From Camelus bactrianus (lineage: Eukaryota > Chordata > Mammalia > Artiodactyla > Camelidae), in the NCBI RefSeq assembly GCF_048773025.1, contig NC_133556.1, forward strand, positions 5,735,001 to 5,799,000: 64,000 nucleotides of DNA. The letters run 5' to 3'. The notes under the pieces are model-generated. The model worked only from the letters and a program-made list of their open reading frames with translations, did not search any database and was not told the origin of the DNA. The translations under genes and the position numbers were made by a program. This document shows, piece by piece, positions 10,901-22,839 of this stretch (position 1 is the first letter of the stretch; each line of letters begins with the position of its first letter).

Positions 10901-12560
10901 GCTAACCCATTCTGTGGATGCCAGCACTTCCTCAGCCACTCGTATTCATGACAAAGACTCACAAACATAGTGGCCGTAGCAGCAGGGCTGGAGGCTCCAC
11001 ATGGGCGCAGCCACATGGACTTGCACTCGCCCCGGCCAGTCTAGCTGCAGCCACGGCTGGGTCGCCCAGTCTGCCAGTGACCCCTAAACGCCACGAAATG
11101 CCGTGGGTCCTTGAGGGCATCACCGCCCAGGGGGATCAGCCAGATCCTCTGTGGTAAATTGGTTACACTTCCATTGTAGCAGGCACGGTACTTTGTTCTT
11201 CCTGGAGTAGACACTTGTCTCAGCAGGGACTGGCCCTCCTCGCCTGCAGTGCTGCTGCGGAATAGCACCTGTGGACTTACGGAGTGCTTTACTGGGCGTG
11301 ACGGCATTCCATGAAGCTGTGCTTCCGGCTAAGGGACTTGTTTCACAGCAAACGAAGTGTGGGGATGGACCTCTGCTGATGGAATCCGCTGGTCTGAAAA
11401 TATTCTCCATCCTCCTGAAACGATGGGCCTGACAGAACAGTGGAACAGCCTTTTGAAGGCTCAATTACAGCAACAGCTGGTCGGCAGCAGCTCACACCGC
11501 TGGGGTCGTGTCCTCTGGGATGTGCTGTTTGCGCTAAATCCGTATCCAGCTTAGGGTGCTGTTCCTCCCACTGCAAGGGTTCATGGGATTAGGCACCAAG
11601 AGGTGGAAATGGGAGTGCGTCCTCTCACGATGACCTCTATAACTGTGACCTCCCAGCACAGTTTGCCTTCCTGTCACACTTTTGATCTCTGCTGCTTTAG
11701 AGGTCTTAGTCACAAAGGAGGAGCCCTTCCCCCAGGGGACACAGTGATTCTGTTTGCAGAGAAGCGAGGCTGCCACGTTGCCACTTTGGGGTCTTCATAT
11801 CACGCAATCGACAAGCAAAGGCAGTTACTATACTGGTGGGTATGACTGATCCTGGGGGATGAGGAGGAACACGTCTGGAATCCAGATTTTTAGGGTGCCT
11901 CCTGTGCTCAAATGTCCTATGATGAAAGTCAGTGGAAAATTGCAATAACCCCATTTATGCAGGACTGCTGATGTCCCAGATCCTTCAGGAATGAAGATGA
12001 GGGTCACTCACCCACAGAGGAGTAATCATGACCAAGTGAGGATGAAGGGAAATATGGGATGGGTAGTGAAAGAAAGTAGTTAGAGAAACCAGCCGTGACC
12101 ACGTGAGCAGCTGCAGGAACAGGAGCTGTAATAGAGACAGGCACTTCTTCCTTATTTTGACAGGCGTATTTTGGCGTACATGTATTAACCAGATGTTTTA
12201 GTTTTCTTCCCCTCTGCCGTCCCCTTGTCTAACATAAGATACATTAATATAGTTAACTTCATATCTTAGTATTTCAGTTATAGGCTATAAAAAAAGGCAA
12301 GTATGAATCAGACAGGAGTAGAATAAATTTAACTTAAAGGCAAAAAAGGGATTTTGTACCATCTTATGGGGAAAGGACTGGTGGGCTTTATATCCTCTTC
12401 GTGGGACAGAGGTTAACGTCTTTATGATTTGTGCATGGGATAGTTGTATCCGGTTAGCTGGAAGGATAACTTGGTATTGTCTCCCTTTGGAGATTAAGTA
12501 TGGTTTAAGGAGATGTGTGTGGGCGCCAAGCTGACGCATAACAAGGCCACCATACTGTGT
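10900..12560 (+). mobile_element. ERV-L (class III) endogenous retrovirus fossil, pol part
   Basis: A broken internal fragment of an ERV-L element in sense orientation. Recognisable in order are part of the integrase region (about 11080-11640) and the dUTPase-like region that ERV-L carries after integrase (about 11690-12060), then non-coding sequence to about 12560. It is interrupted many times and is clearly ancient. I did not identify paired LTRs, so both borders are approximate. HERV-L-like is the best family call from memory of the family's protein. Confidence 0.7.
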
Positions 12561-12898
12561 ACCTGAAAACAGGTGAAAGACATGTCCTGGGTAGACCTGA
12601 GAGCATTCAAATTATGGATCAGGCTGGTAAAACTAGGATCTACCATTCAGTCAGCTAGATTTCCCATCAGACCTTTACCTAATTCTCATATGAATACTGA
12701 CCAGAATGAAAGCTTGATCTCCATGGAGAAACTGAATTTTTTTTTAAATCTAAATTAATACTCAAAATATCCACACTATCCCTCTTTCTGTTTTTCCTCC
12801 AAAATGTCTCCCTAGATCTTCATGGATTCCAGATTATCTACGTTTTAAAGTGAAGAACTCAGAATTTAACATATTCTTCCAAGTATAATTTGACCAAT
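12561..12898. other. Short intergenic stretch, nothing recognised
   Basis: AT-rich sequence between the ERV-L fossil and the SINE. No coding or repeat signal that I can name. Confidence 0.3.
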
Positions 12899-12913
12899 AA
12901 GAAATAGTTCACA

Positions 12914-13062
12914 GGGCGGGGCAGTTGTAGCTCAGTGGTAGAGCACATGCTTAGCATGCACAGGGTCCTGGGTTCAATCCCCAGTCCCTCCACTAAAAAT
13001 AACTAAATAAATAAACCTAATCCGCCACCCAAAAAATTAATTTTTAAAAATAATTTTTTAAA
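12914..13062 (+). mobile_element. Camelid tRNA-Ala-derived SINE, full length
   Basis: The tRNA-derived head has an A box (tagctcagtgg), an AGC anticodon position (cttagcatg) and a B box (ggttcaatccc). It is followed by the acceptor-like cagtccctcca and an AT-rich tail. The head is very close to tRNA-Ala(AGC). Target-site duplications flank it: aagaaatagttcaca at 12899-12913 and aagaaatagatcaca at 13063-13077, 14 of 15 identical. RNA polymerase III drives this SINE class and L1 machinery mobilises it. The presence of this SINE is the main clue to a camelid genome. Confidence 0.9.
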
Positions 13063-13077
13063 AAGAAATAGATCACA

Positions 13078-15440
13078 TTTATTATCTCTCTCCATATTCA
13101 TGCAGCCTAGGATCATCTTTTGGGCTGTCACCTCATGCTGTTATTTCGCACTCAGCTTCCTGTGGACTAAGAGCCCAGCCTTCCCCACGCTCCCTCTCAT
13201 CGCTCCAGCCCAGTCAAGGCAGCCGCATGTTTCCCTTTACTTAGCATCCATACACTTCCCCTTCTCTTTCCTCAGCAGCTTCCATCTTTCTCTCTAAATC
13301 ACCATACCATAAAATTGTTCGTCACCTGACTCATGTCTCTCTTCCTCCCACAGGCAACTTTCCTACTAATTTCCCGTTTTGATTTGTGACCCTCAAGTGA
13401 CTTATTCCTCCGCCTTCACAGGCAGCTTTCCTCATGGGGCAAGCAAATACCTCCCTCTGACTTGAGGGCTGGGGAAATCAGCGGTCAGTGCCAGAGCATG
13501 TCCTAGTTTCTAATAAAGTTTCTTGAATACCTCAAGCCCAAACAATACCTTACCTGGAGTTTCCTCTGCAGACACTTGTAAGAAAAGCAAGTATAGAGGA
13601 GAAACAGAGAGTGCAGAATAGATCCACACTGACTCTCACCTTGGCTACTGAATTTCCAGTCTTTTCTGAGGTGCTCATCAGACTTCCTTCATAACCCTGA
13701 GACCTCCATGTGCTGTGGAGCGCTGTAGAGGACATTGTCTGACATAGCCATCATTGTTTACACGAATTACCTTAGTGATAGAGCATCGCCAAGAGCAGTA
13801 GGATGTGTAATTCTGTAAAGCTCTTTCAAATAGTGCTCAGATTTTGAATTCCATCAGCGCATATCAGGACAGATTGACTAATTAAATTTCTTTAGCCTCC
13901 ACTAGTTGGGTCTTTGCCTCATGCATATGACTCCTCTAACTCTAAGTATCTGTCTGAGCCACCTCTCCATCCAAACATAGCAATGAGAGATTCAGCGATC
14001 ACAATCTGCTTTAATTTTACTGGGTGTAGATGCTACATTTAACACCTGCTCTGTAATCAATGAGCCCAGAGTCAAAAGAAAATCTATTTTGGATTTTCTG
14101 CTCTATTCTCTTCTTAGATGTACACCTCCTTTCCCCAGGAATTTAGCTCTAGCGCTGATGTTTTTAGAATAAGCCCCTTCCTGACTGCATGAATGTTTCC
14201 TCAGCAGGAATCATAGGGGTTAGAATGAGGAAAGACTTGGCCTGACATGAGCCAATCCTGAGGGAAGTGGGGAAATAAAACACCTCCCAACCCAGAGGAC
14301 CTATGTCAGGTGACACAAATGAGGTCACTACATATATGGCATCAGGGATTCTCACCCGAAGGACACATCCTGAATCTCTTCTGAAACCAATACTCAAGAT
14401 GCCAATTAGACTTGCTTTGTGCATGAGATGAGCATTCCCAAAGGGCTCTGCTTGAAGTTGCTTTGTAGGGGTCAAGGGAGTGAGACATTTTAAGACGTGT
14501 GGCTCTGAAGATAACACGGGAATGTCTTCTCCAAGGGCCAATTAGCCATGGAGAGAAACAATTCCTAGAGTCCCTGGCTTCTTTTTCATCTTGGAACTCA
14601 GATCTCTCTAGCGCCTTCCATCCAACACTTTGGAGAAGAGAGTCTGAGAAAGATCTAGTCTCCATTGCCCACAGGAGCCTGGGGAGGGTTTCCCCATGTG
14701 CCAGATCATAGAAAAGAAGTCAAAGATTGGAGGTGGGTAATTACCACGAATATTTCCCACCCCAGGGGGAAATAACAGGTGAAAAGATTTCAGACACAGA
14801 AGTAAAAGAAGCAAGTGGTATATCTGTCCATCTCCTCCTTATTTACTCCCATCTCATTCTCCTACCCGCCCTTCTCCATTAAAGGATCTATTGAGCTTGT
14901 CTTTGCTTCTCTATCTCAGCTCAGATACTAAAATGTCCTACTTCGCTGAGTTTTATCTTGTTGTTTGTTCTTTGAGTAGAGGATTCAATTTATCCTCACT
15001 TTCTTCAAAACCTTCTGTCTTATCATTTCCTGGGTGCTTTTCTTCCTACCAAGATATAATATCTCTCTAGTTAAGGCACTTACGGCATTTGTATAGCGCA
15101 TTAATTTATTTGACCAATATTTGACGATCATCTGCCGTGTCCCAAGCACTGTATTTGGGTAGCATGTGTACAGTGGCTAACAAGCAAGCATGGTCCCTTC
15201 CTCCACGGGACCGACACATAAAACAAGTAAGCAAATATACTATATCATGTTGGGCTAGTAATTTGTATTAATCAATACCCTTTAAAACAAAACCGATACT
15301 ACCTTAAGGAAAGGGTAGGGGATCACAGCAACGAGGCAGTGGAGCTAATACCAGCGTCAGCCTGAGCCAATGGCTTGAATTATGCCAGCGCCTTCTTTCT
15401 CCATCTTTCATCTTGGCTCAGGTCGCTGTTTTGATGTCAT
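13078..15440. other. Long intergenic stretch without a gene
   Basis: No gene supported over about 2.4 kb. Open frames (for example the 125-codon frame on the minus strand, 14164-14541) have no recognisable domains. About 15090-15240 resembles the ancient L2/L3-like repeat (ttgacgatcatctgccgtg, agcactgtatttgggtagc). The rest looks unique. Confidence 0.35.
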
Positions 15441-15444
15441 TCTC

Positions 15445-15630
15445 TCAGGCATTTTTTAGAAACAACTTCATTGTGGTATGATTTCTGTACAGCAAACTAC
15501 ACATATTTCAAATGTACAATTTGATGAATTTTGATAAATGGACACACCTATGAAACCACCACCAGTCAAGACACCTAACATTTCCACCACCCCAAGAGTC
15601 TTGGACATTCTTAAATGGAGGAACCCATAC
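15445..15630 (-). mobile_element. L1ME-like 3' end fragment
   Basis: Short antisense L1 3' UTR: cttcattgtggtatgat, gtacaatttgatgaatttt and catttccaccaccccaag follow the old L1 3' end pattern. Only about 190 bp remain. Confidence 0.65.
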
Positions 15631-16190
15631 ATCTGGAACCTCTAACGCCTTCCTTTTGGCTTGAAATCCAATACTCCTCCCGTGAGAAAACTCCAGGGAA
15701 GAAATCTAATCAACGCTTTGGCCCGGCGGCCACCCCTTGGAGCAATCACTGTGGGCCAAAGCCTGGGCTGGGGACATTGGATCGAACCACCAGAGGAACA
15801 TGGACTTGGAGTGGAGTAATATTACAAAGTGTGGTTGTGAAGGGGTGATGTTAGCAGAAGTAGGGAAGGAGTGTGTAAAAGACAAAACAACGCATGTCCA
15901 TGATGAACTATGATAAGAAAGAATTTCTTATGCTGGAGTGAAACAGGGAGGTCACTATAGTAAACTCGGTGAGGGAAAGCCTCTTTTAAAAATGGCATGT
16001 AAGCTAAGACCTCTAAGTTGAGGTAAGAGTTATCCAGGAAATTGAAGGTGAAAAGAGGTCCAGATAAAGTGAAAAACGTGCAAAATCTGTAAGTTGAGAA
16101 ATTCGTGTTGTAATTAAGGAGCTGAAAGGAAGCAAATATGACAGTAGGTGCAATGCAGAGAGAATTGGAGATGCCAGGATGGATATAAGC
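15631..16190. other. No gene; possible ancient LINE remnant
   Basis: Nothing coding. Parts of 15830-16140 (aagctaagacctctaag, gcaaaatctgtaagttg) have the look of the ancient L2/L3-like repeat seen elsewhere in the window, but the match is weak. Confidence 0.3.
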
Positions 16191-16192
16191 AT

Positions 16193-16350
16193 CAGGAGGA
16201 ACGGAGGGAGGGAAAGAGAGAGGAGGAAGGAAGATGGGGAAAAGAAAGAAAGAAATGGAGGGAGAAGAAGGAGGAAAGAGGGCAGGGAGGGAGGCAAGGG
16301 AAGGGAAGGGGTGGAAAGGGAGGAAGGAAGAAAAGGCAGAAAGGCAAGGT
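16193..16350 (+). repeat. Polypurine GA-rich tract
   Basis: About 160 bp consisting almost entirely of A and G (ggagggagggaaagagag and variants), that is, degenerate GGAA/GGGA simple repeat. Open frames over it code only for charged low-complexity peptide and are artefacts. Confidence 0.85.
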
Positions 16351-16579
16351 CTAGTAAATTTTATTCAAAGCAGAATGTGAGTTCTTAGAAAGTTAATGGT
16401 GAGGAAGTACCAGGATAAAACTTACATGTTTTAGAGTTCACACTAGAAGATGTATCATGGTGGGTGTGTGTTACCGGATAAGGATACAGGCAGTGTGGCC
16501 AGTTATGAGGCTGTTGCTTCATTCCAAGGAAAAGAGAATAGTGTTTTGGACTGATAGTAGCAGTAAATAATTTCAAGAT

Positions 16580-17340
16580 ATTTTAGGAGGGAGTCACTAA
16601 CCTAGTCTCATGATTGATTTGATATGGAGAGTTGAGCATAAAAAAATCTCATGATAGGAAACTAATAAAATTGCTCTATTAAAAACAAGATTAAGAGTAT
16701 CATGTAAAATTACGAATGAAACTCTAGGACAAAAATATACAACCTTCTGAAATTTCAGAACTATTCAAAGGGCAAGGAAAATATGTAGAAATATTTTTTA
16801 AATAAGAGCAAAAAACATATGAATACAATGTGACGGAACTCAAGAGAAAGATTCCTGGGCTATTAATAAATATAAATGGATTTAGCCCCGTTATTCACAG
16901 ATAAGGACTTTCAAATTAGGTCACAAAGCAAAATCGAACTTCATGCAGTATAAAAGAATGTATCTCTTAAAAAGTAGTTCATAGAACTAAAAATAGAAGA
17001 ATGGTCAGAGCTAAATGAAAATTTTTTTAAATAAAAGGCTTTAATATTATCATCTGAAAATTGGAAAGCAATTCCAAAGGCATGAAAGACAACAAAAACA
17101 TTGTAATTGTAAAAGGGCATTCTCTGAAGTGTATTTAACAGTGAAACTAAAATCTGTAAAAGAATGTAACAGTGGGCGCCATCTCTAATGAAGATACGAT
17201 AGTTATGGGAGCATAAGCACTGTCAGAGTAGCAGTATTTAATAAAGCAGATCATAGGAACTATAAGGGAAAACAGAAACTCACTGGAGGAGGAAGACTTA
17301 AATCTTTCTTACACTGAGACAGGTAGATTAAAGTGACAAA
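16580..17340 (+). mobile_element. Probable old L1/HAL1 fragment
   Basis: A-rich sequence that loosely follows sense L1 ORF2 or HAL1 text (aaactctaggacaaaaatat, tataaatggatttagcccc). It is too decayed to fix its borders or subfamily. Confidence 0.4.
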
Positions 17341-17352
17341 AATAGAAAGACT

Positions 17353-17354
<2 letters not shown>

Positions 17355-17419
<65 letters not shown>
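17355..17419 (+). repeat. (AG)n microsatellite, about 32 units
   Basis: A pure dinucleotide run of about 65 bases with no visible interruption. Long uninterrupted AG arrays are usually highly polymorphic. The 75-codon frame with a Ser-Leu repeat on the other strand is an artefact of this array. Confidence 0.97.
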
Positions 17420-17422
<3 letters not shown>

Positions 17423-17489
17423 AACCAGCAGAATCAATAAGATAGCTCCCCCTGGTCCACCTGAGAGAAACTGAGTGTTGTAGAAATTA

Positions 17490-17740
17490 AGCAAGAAGAG
17501 AACTATGGGGCCAGAGACACTGAGCTCAAATCCCAATTCTACTACTTACTGGCTATGTAATCTCAAGCAAGTTATTTCAACAATCTGTGCTTATGTCCTC
17601 TTTTGAAAAATGATGACAAAAATAAAATACGTTTCATAGGGTTTTGTGAGAATTCAGTAAGGCGATACAGTGCCATACTGCCTGTGTTAAATGCTATGTA
17701 ACAGCAAGCTCTTATTATCCATGTAAATGGAGATTAGAAT
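17490..17740 (+). mobile_element. MIR SINE
   Basis: An ancient MIR core is seen in gagctcaaatcccaattct, ctacttactggctatgtaat and gcaagttatttcaacaatc, followed by the typical tail with gtgagaattcagtaagg. Degenerate but recognisable. Confidence 0.75.
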
Positions 17741-18109
17741 GTAAACTCCATGACAGCATGGATATGTCTGTTTTCTTCATTGGTGCATTGCCAATATCTA
17801 GAACAAAATTTGAATTTTCTAACCACAAGCAATTTTATATAACCACATTACCAAGATTGCTCAGAAAATAAGCCAGAATTTTCACATACTTGTTTGAACT
17901 TCTCTGATCATTCAGCCACATTAGAATTCACTTTATAATGGTGTATATTGTGCATTCAAGTTATACAATTTAACTGATTATGACAAGTATTCGTGTACTC
18001 AAGAATTCCAATTAAATACAACATGTTGTATAGTGAAAATTGAATCAGAAAAAGAGGGGGAAAGATAGTTTGAGTGTGAGAAAAGAATCCTTTTCTAATT
18101 GCTTAAAAC

Positions 18110-19475
18110 ACACATGCAAGGACTTCTGCTTCTGACCAAGATGGAGTAACATGGGTGGGGGGAGGGTTTTCCCCCATGTTGTCTTGAGAGTTTTCAGGCA
18201 GCAACGTTGGGAGGAAGAAACCAGATGGAACCAAACTACTTCCCTGAGTTGAGGAGATAAAGGTGAGATTCTGGGGAGATCAAGTTTACTGGAATTAGCA
18301 GGGCAGAGTGATGGAGAGAAGAAGGCTGCCCAGAGAGAGAGAAACCCAGAGACGTGCAGGGGCTCCCCCTCAAGTATTTAGCAGAGTGCCGTTCAGCACA
18401 AGTGCCCGATGAAACTACCCAAGGCTGGGGAAAGAACTACCTGCACCTGGACCTGGGCCAGCCAGGAACAGTTCCTGTTCCCACCAGCCAAACTGGAAAA
18501 CCAGTTTGGAGTACTGGGTGTAACAGTCAGAAGGGTCTTGCCTCAGTAGTGAGGAATAATTAGACCTAGACTAAACCCTGCTATGGTTCTGCTTAACAAA
18601 TCCTAGCTCAAGAATATTTGTAGGGCTACAAAAATATCCAGCATACAGGATAAAATTCACAACAGTTCTAGCATTCAATAAAAAAAATTATCCAGGCATC
18701 CAATAAACCACAATGAAAAGAAAAATCAATGACTTGATTGCTACTCAGAATTGGTACTTAATAGACAATTTGAGGTATTTTATTGATTATGTTGGTTAGA
18801 TCAGACAGAAGACAAAGACATTAAAACACTTTATTATAACATTCTACATATTCAAAATGTTAGAGGAAAAATTAAACATGTTAGTAAAGACAAAGTAGAT
18901 AAAATAGAAACATACACAGGAGTTTCTAGTGTTGAAAACTACAATGTCTGAAATAATAAACCCACTGGAGGAATCAATAGCAGATTGGACATTGCAAAAG
19001 AAAATATTGATGCATGAAGACATAGCAATAGAAACTATCCAAAATTAAACAAGATAGGAAACAATCTAAAAATTTAATGAACAGTATGTGTGGGCTTCTG
19101 GACAACCTCAAATGGCCTAATATATACATATAATTGGAGTCCTGAAAGAGTGGAGACAGAAAGGACAGAGAAAATTTTTAAATAATAGGCCAATATTAAA
19201 AAACTAGACCTAATTGACACTTATAGGACACTCCACTCAATAAAAGAATAATACACATCTTTCAAGTGCATATGAAACATTTATCAAGATAGACCATATT
19301 CTGGGCCATAATAAAAGTATAAATAAATTTAGAGTTTGTCGTAAGTATTTGCTCAGAACACAATTGAATTAGAAATCGTAAGAGAAAGATCCCCAGGAAA
19401 ATCCCAAATATTTGGAAACTAAATAGCATACTTCTAAGTAACTTATATCAAAGGATAAATCAAACAAGATATAAG
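18110..19475 (+). mobile_element. Sense L1M fragments (5' and ORF regions)
   Basis: It starts with 5' L1-like text (gaccaagatggagtaacatg) and runs through a region with agacatagcaatagaaac, then ORF2 text (gacacttataggacactcc, attctgggccataataaaag). It is patchy and old. Confidence 0.7.
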
Positions 19476-19484
19476 GGGGTATTT

Positions 19485-20835
19485 TGTTTTGTTTTGTTTA
19501 AAACATTTTGAGGTATAAGTGACATACAAAAATAACTAAAACTCGATAAGTTTGCAGGTAAGTGTACATTCATGAAACCATTGCCACAATACCATAAAGC
19601 CATGATCTACGCTACAAACATGCCCATCACCTCCAGAATTTCCTCCTGCCTTCCTTATTATTTTCTTGTGTTAAGAACACTTAACTCCCTCTTAGCAAAT
19701 TTTTAAATGCAGTATGGTTAACTACAGGATCTATGCTGTACAGATCTCTAGGACTGAATTCATCTTGTATAACTGAAACTCCACCTTTTGACTGGTACCT
19801 CCCCATTTCTCCTTCCCCCAGCCCCTTGCAACCACCGTTCTAATCTCTGCTTCTATGAGTCTATTTCAGATTTGTTAAATAAAGGATACCATGTAGTATT
19901 TGTCCCATGCCTGGCTTATTTCACTTAGCTAAGTTCCTCCAGGTTCATCTGTATTGTCACAAAAGGCAGGATTCCCTTTTTTTCTTTTTAAGGCTGAAAG
20001 ATATTTCTTTGTATGTACATTTTGTTTATCCATTCACCTGATGATGGATGTTTAGATTGCTCCCATGTCGTAGCTATTTTGAATAATGTTGCAATGAACA
20101 TGTGAGTGCAGATGTATCTTTGAGGTATTGATTTCAAGTCCTTTGGATACTGAGTCAGAAGTGGGATTGCTAGATCAGACAGTAGTTCTATTTTTAATTT
20201 TTTGAGGAACCTCCATACTATTTGTCATCTTTTGTTTTCCTGATAATAGCCATCAAAACAAGTGTGGGTTTTGTGGCTTTGATTTGCATTTCCCTGATGA
20301 GTAGTCATGTTGAGCACCTTTTCTTGTAACTGTTGGCCATTGGTAGATGTCTTCTTTGGAGAAATGTCTATTCAATTCCTTTGCCCGTTCTAAATAGGGT
20401 CATTTAATTTTTGCTGTTGAATTGTAGGAATTCCTTGTATATTTTGGTTATTAACCCTTTATCAGATTATGGTTTGCAAATATTTTCTCCCATTCCATAG
20501 GTTGCTTTTTCATTTTGTTGATTATTTCCTTTGCTGTGCATAAGCTTTTCAGTTTGATGTAATCCTGCTTCTTTATTTTTGCTTTTGGTGTCATAGCCAA
20601 GAAATCATTGCCAAGGCCAATTTCAAGTTTTTTCTCTATGTTTTCTTCCAGGAGTTATATAGTTTTGGGTCTTACATTTAATTATTTAAACCATTTTCAG
20701 TTGATTTTTGTGTATGATATATGATAAGGATTGGATTTCATTCTTTTGCATGTGGATATCCAGTTTTCCAAAAACTGCTTATTGAAGAGCCTTATAATTT
20801 CCTCGTTGTGTACTCTTGTCACCCTTGTTGAAGAA
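19485..20835 (-). mobile_element. Antisense L1M 3' portion
   Basis: The 3' UTR and ORF2 C-terminus in antisense: ttgaggtataagtgacatac at the end, then cttagctaagttcctccagg, tgatttgcatttccctgatg and cattcttttgcatgtggata. It lies tail to tail with the preceding sense L1. Confidence 0.85.
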
Positions 20836-21300
20836 TAGTTAACCAAAATGTCAAATTTAAAATTATTTTTAAAGGAGATACAGCTCCATAAAGATACAAA
20901 TAATTGAAATAAAATTAAAATTTTAAATATTTTATTAACCACCCCCTGCAAAACAAAAAAGCAGGAAAAGAGTAATAGAGGAAAAAAAAACAGAAAGGGC
21001 AAAATTTTAAAAAGCAAGTTGACAGATTTAAACTTAATGATATCAATTTTCATTAAGTATAAATGGACTAAAGTCTCTCAATACACATGAAGTGACAGAT
21101 TGCTTCAAAGTAGATTCAGATTAAAAGCCAGAGATTTTTACGATGGATAAAGAAGCAAGACCTGAAAGTGTGTGCATCACACTAAATGAGAAACCAAAAT
21201 GAGATCATCTGTCAACAAGCAAGACACCATGCTTGTTGCTACACCATGCTACATACACCATGACACCAATATTGGTAAAACTGTGAGGAAGAACAGATAA
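20836..21300 (+). mobile_element. Sense L1 fragment, decayed
   Basis: The text aagtataaatggactaaag and gcaagacctgaaagtgtgtg resembles the ORF2 region upstream of the reverse transcriptase. Borders are uncertain. Confidence 0.5.
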
Positions 21301-21679
21301 GCTGTACTTTCAAGTTCATTCAGAAGACCATGATCCATTTGACTCTGTAAATCTTTCCCACTTTAGAATCCCCTGTCTCCTGAATTTTTGTTTTAGCCCT
21401 AAAAGGACCCCAGGTCACCAAAAATTAAGGCTGGACTCTCAGCACCCGGGCTCCAGAGAAACTGATTTTTTTCTCTTTCCTGAAAGTCTCTCTTGGCCGC
21501 CTGAATGTAGCCTACAGCTTCTAAGTCATCAGCGTAAGTATTCTATGACAAGTATCTTTCCAAAATATTATGAGTCTTCAGTAACCTGTGTTTCTTCATT
21601 GTATCTGCTTTCCACTTTTGTCATTTCATTCACCTCAACACTTTTTAACATACCAGAGATTTTTGTTTGTTTTTTGTTT

Positions 21680-21862
21680 TTTAACCTTTTTTATTGATTT
21701 ATAATCATTTTACAATGTGTCAAATTCCAGTGTTCAGCACAATTTTTCAGTTATTCATGGACATATACACACTTATTGTCACATTTTTTTCTCTGTGAGT
21801 TATCATAACATTTTGTGTATATTTCCCTGTGCAATACAGTGTAATCTTGTTTACAGAAGATG
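21680..21862 (-). mobile_element. Short young L1 3' end (antisense)
   Basis: An antisense copy of the same 3' end as the 44.9-46.6 kb element: acaatgtgtcaaattccagt, atttttcagttattcatgg and gtgtatatttccctgtgcaa match that element's end almost base for base. It is a 5'-truncated insertion of about 180 bp. A T-rich stretch at its left border is the poly(A) tail read in reverse. Confidence 0.85.
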
Positions 21863-22320
21863 TTTAAAGCAAATAAGCATTCAAGGCATTAATAATGATG
21901 TATTGGGTGTTCACTGCAAGCCTAAAAGTGAAATGTGTGACAACAGAGCAAGGGCTGGGAATCAAGGTGATACGGTTATAAAGTCTTTCACCACCCATGA
22001 AACGTGTTACTTGAAGGTTGATTCAGACTTTTCAAAATGTACATTGTAAATGCCATAGCAATGACTCAAAAATTTTTAAGAAGTGTAAATAATAAGTAAA
22101 TAAGATAAAATGAATTTTATTTTTAAATGCACAATAAAACTAGAGAAGGCAGAAAAGGGGAAAAAAAGAAACAGAAATGAAACTAATAGAAAGCAGCTAG
22201 CCAGACAGTATATTTTAATCCAACTATACAAACAGTCACTTTAACAGGGAATGGTTTGCAAATAACAGTTAAGACTTGACAGACTGTATAGGAAATAAGC
22301 AAGACCCAACTATATGAGGT
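21863..22320. other. No gene; old sense L1 trace on the right
   Basis: No coding signal. The last 150 bases (gcaagacccaactatatgag) match L1 ORF2 text in sense orientation. The remainder is AT-rich and unassigned. Confidence 0.4.
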
Positions 22321-22321
22321 T

Positions 22322-22835
22322 GTATTAGTCATGGTTCTTCAGTGAGAGATCTGAAAGAATAGATCATTGGCCATTGGGTCATGTGATCATAGAAGCCAAG
22401 AAGCTCTACAGTGTGCTGAGAGCTGAAGAACCAGGAAAGCTGGTGGTTTAATTCAGTCCAAGTCCAAAGGCCTGAGGACCAGGAGAGCTGATGCTGGAAG
22501 TTCCAGTTGAGGTCCACAGGGCCAAGAATGGGAGTGCCGATGGTGTAAGTCCCAGTCCCAGTCTGAAGGCCCAAGAACCAGGAGCACTGATGTGCAAGTG
22601 CAGAAGATGGATGTTCCAGCTTGAACAGAGAATTTGCCCTTCCTCTATCTTTTGTTCTGTTCAGGCTCTCAACTGATTGGATGATGTCCATGCAGGTTGG
22701 GGAGAGCAATCTTCTTCTATGGATTCAAATGTTAATCTCTTTTGGAAACACCCTTACAGACACACCCAGAGATGTTTTACCAGCTATCTGGGCACCCCCT
22801 TAATCCAGTCAAGTTGACACAAAAAATTAACCATT
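22322..22835 (+). repeat. Ancient interspersed repeat, copy 2 of 4
   Basis: It begins tgtattagtcatggttcttc and ends with cagtcaagttgacac. This start and end pair is common across mammals, but I cannot name the family with confidence. Diverged relatives lie at 10104, 27563 and 61045. There is no coding content of its own. Confidence 0.6.
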
Positions 22836-22839
22836 ATAG

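Noticed and set aside
12914-12985. tRNA-Ala(AGC) gene
   Set aside because: The head resembles a tRNA, but it runs into an AT-rich SINE tail and is flanked by target-site duplications, so it is a SINE and not a functional tRNA gene.
16013-16297. 94-codon minus-strand frame rich in Ser, Leu and Pro
   Set aside because: Produced by the polypurine tract at 16193-16350.
17309-17536. 75-codon minus-strand frame with Ser-Leu repeats
   Set aside because: Produced by the (AG)n microsatellite.
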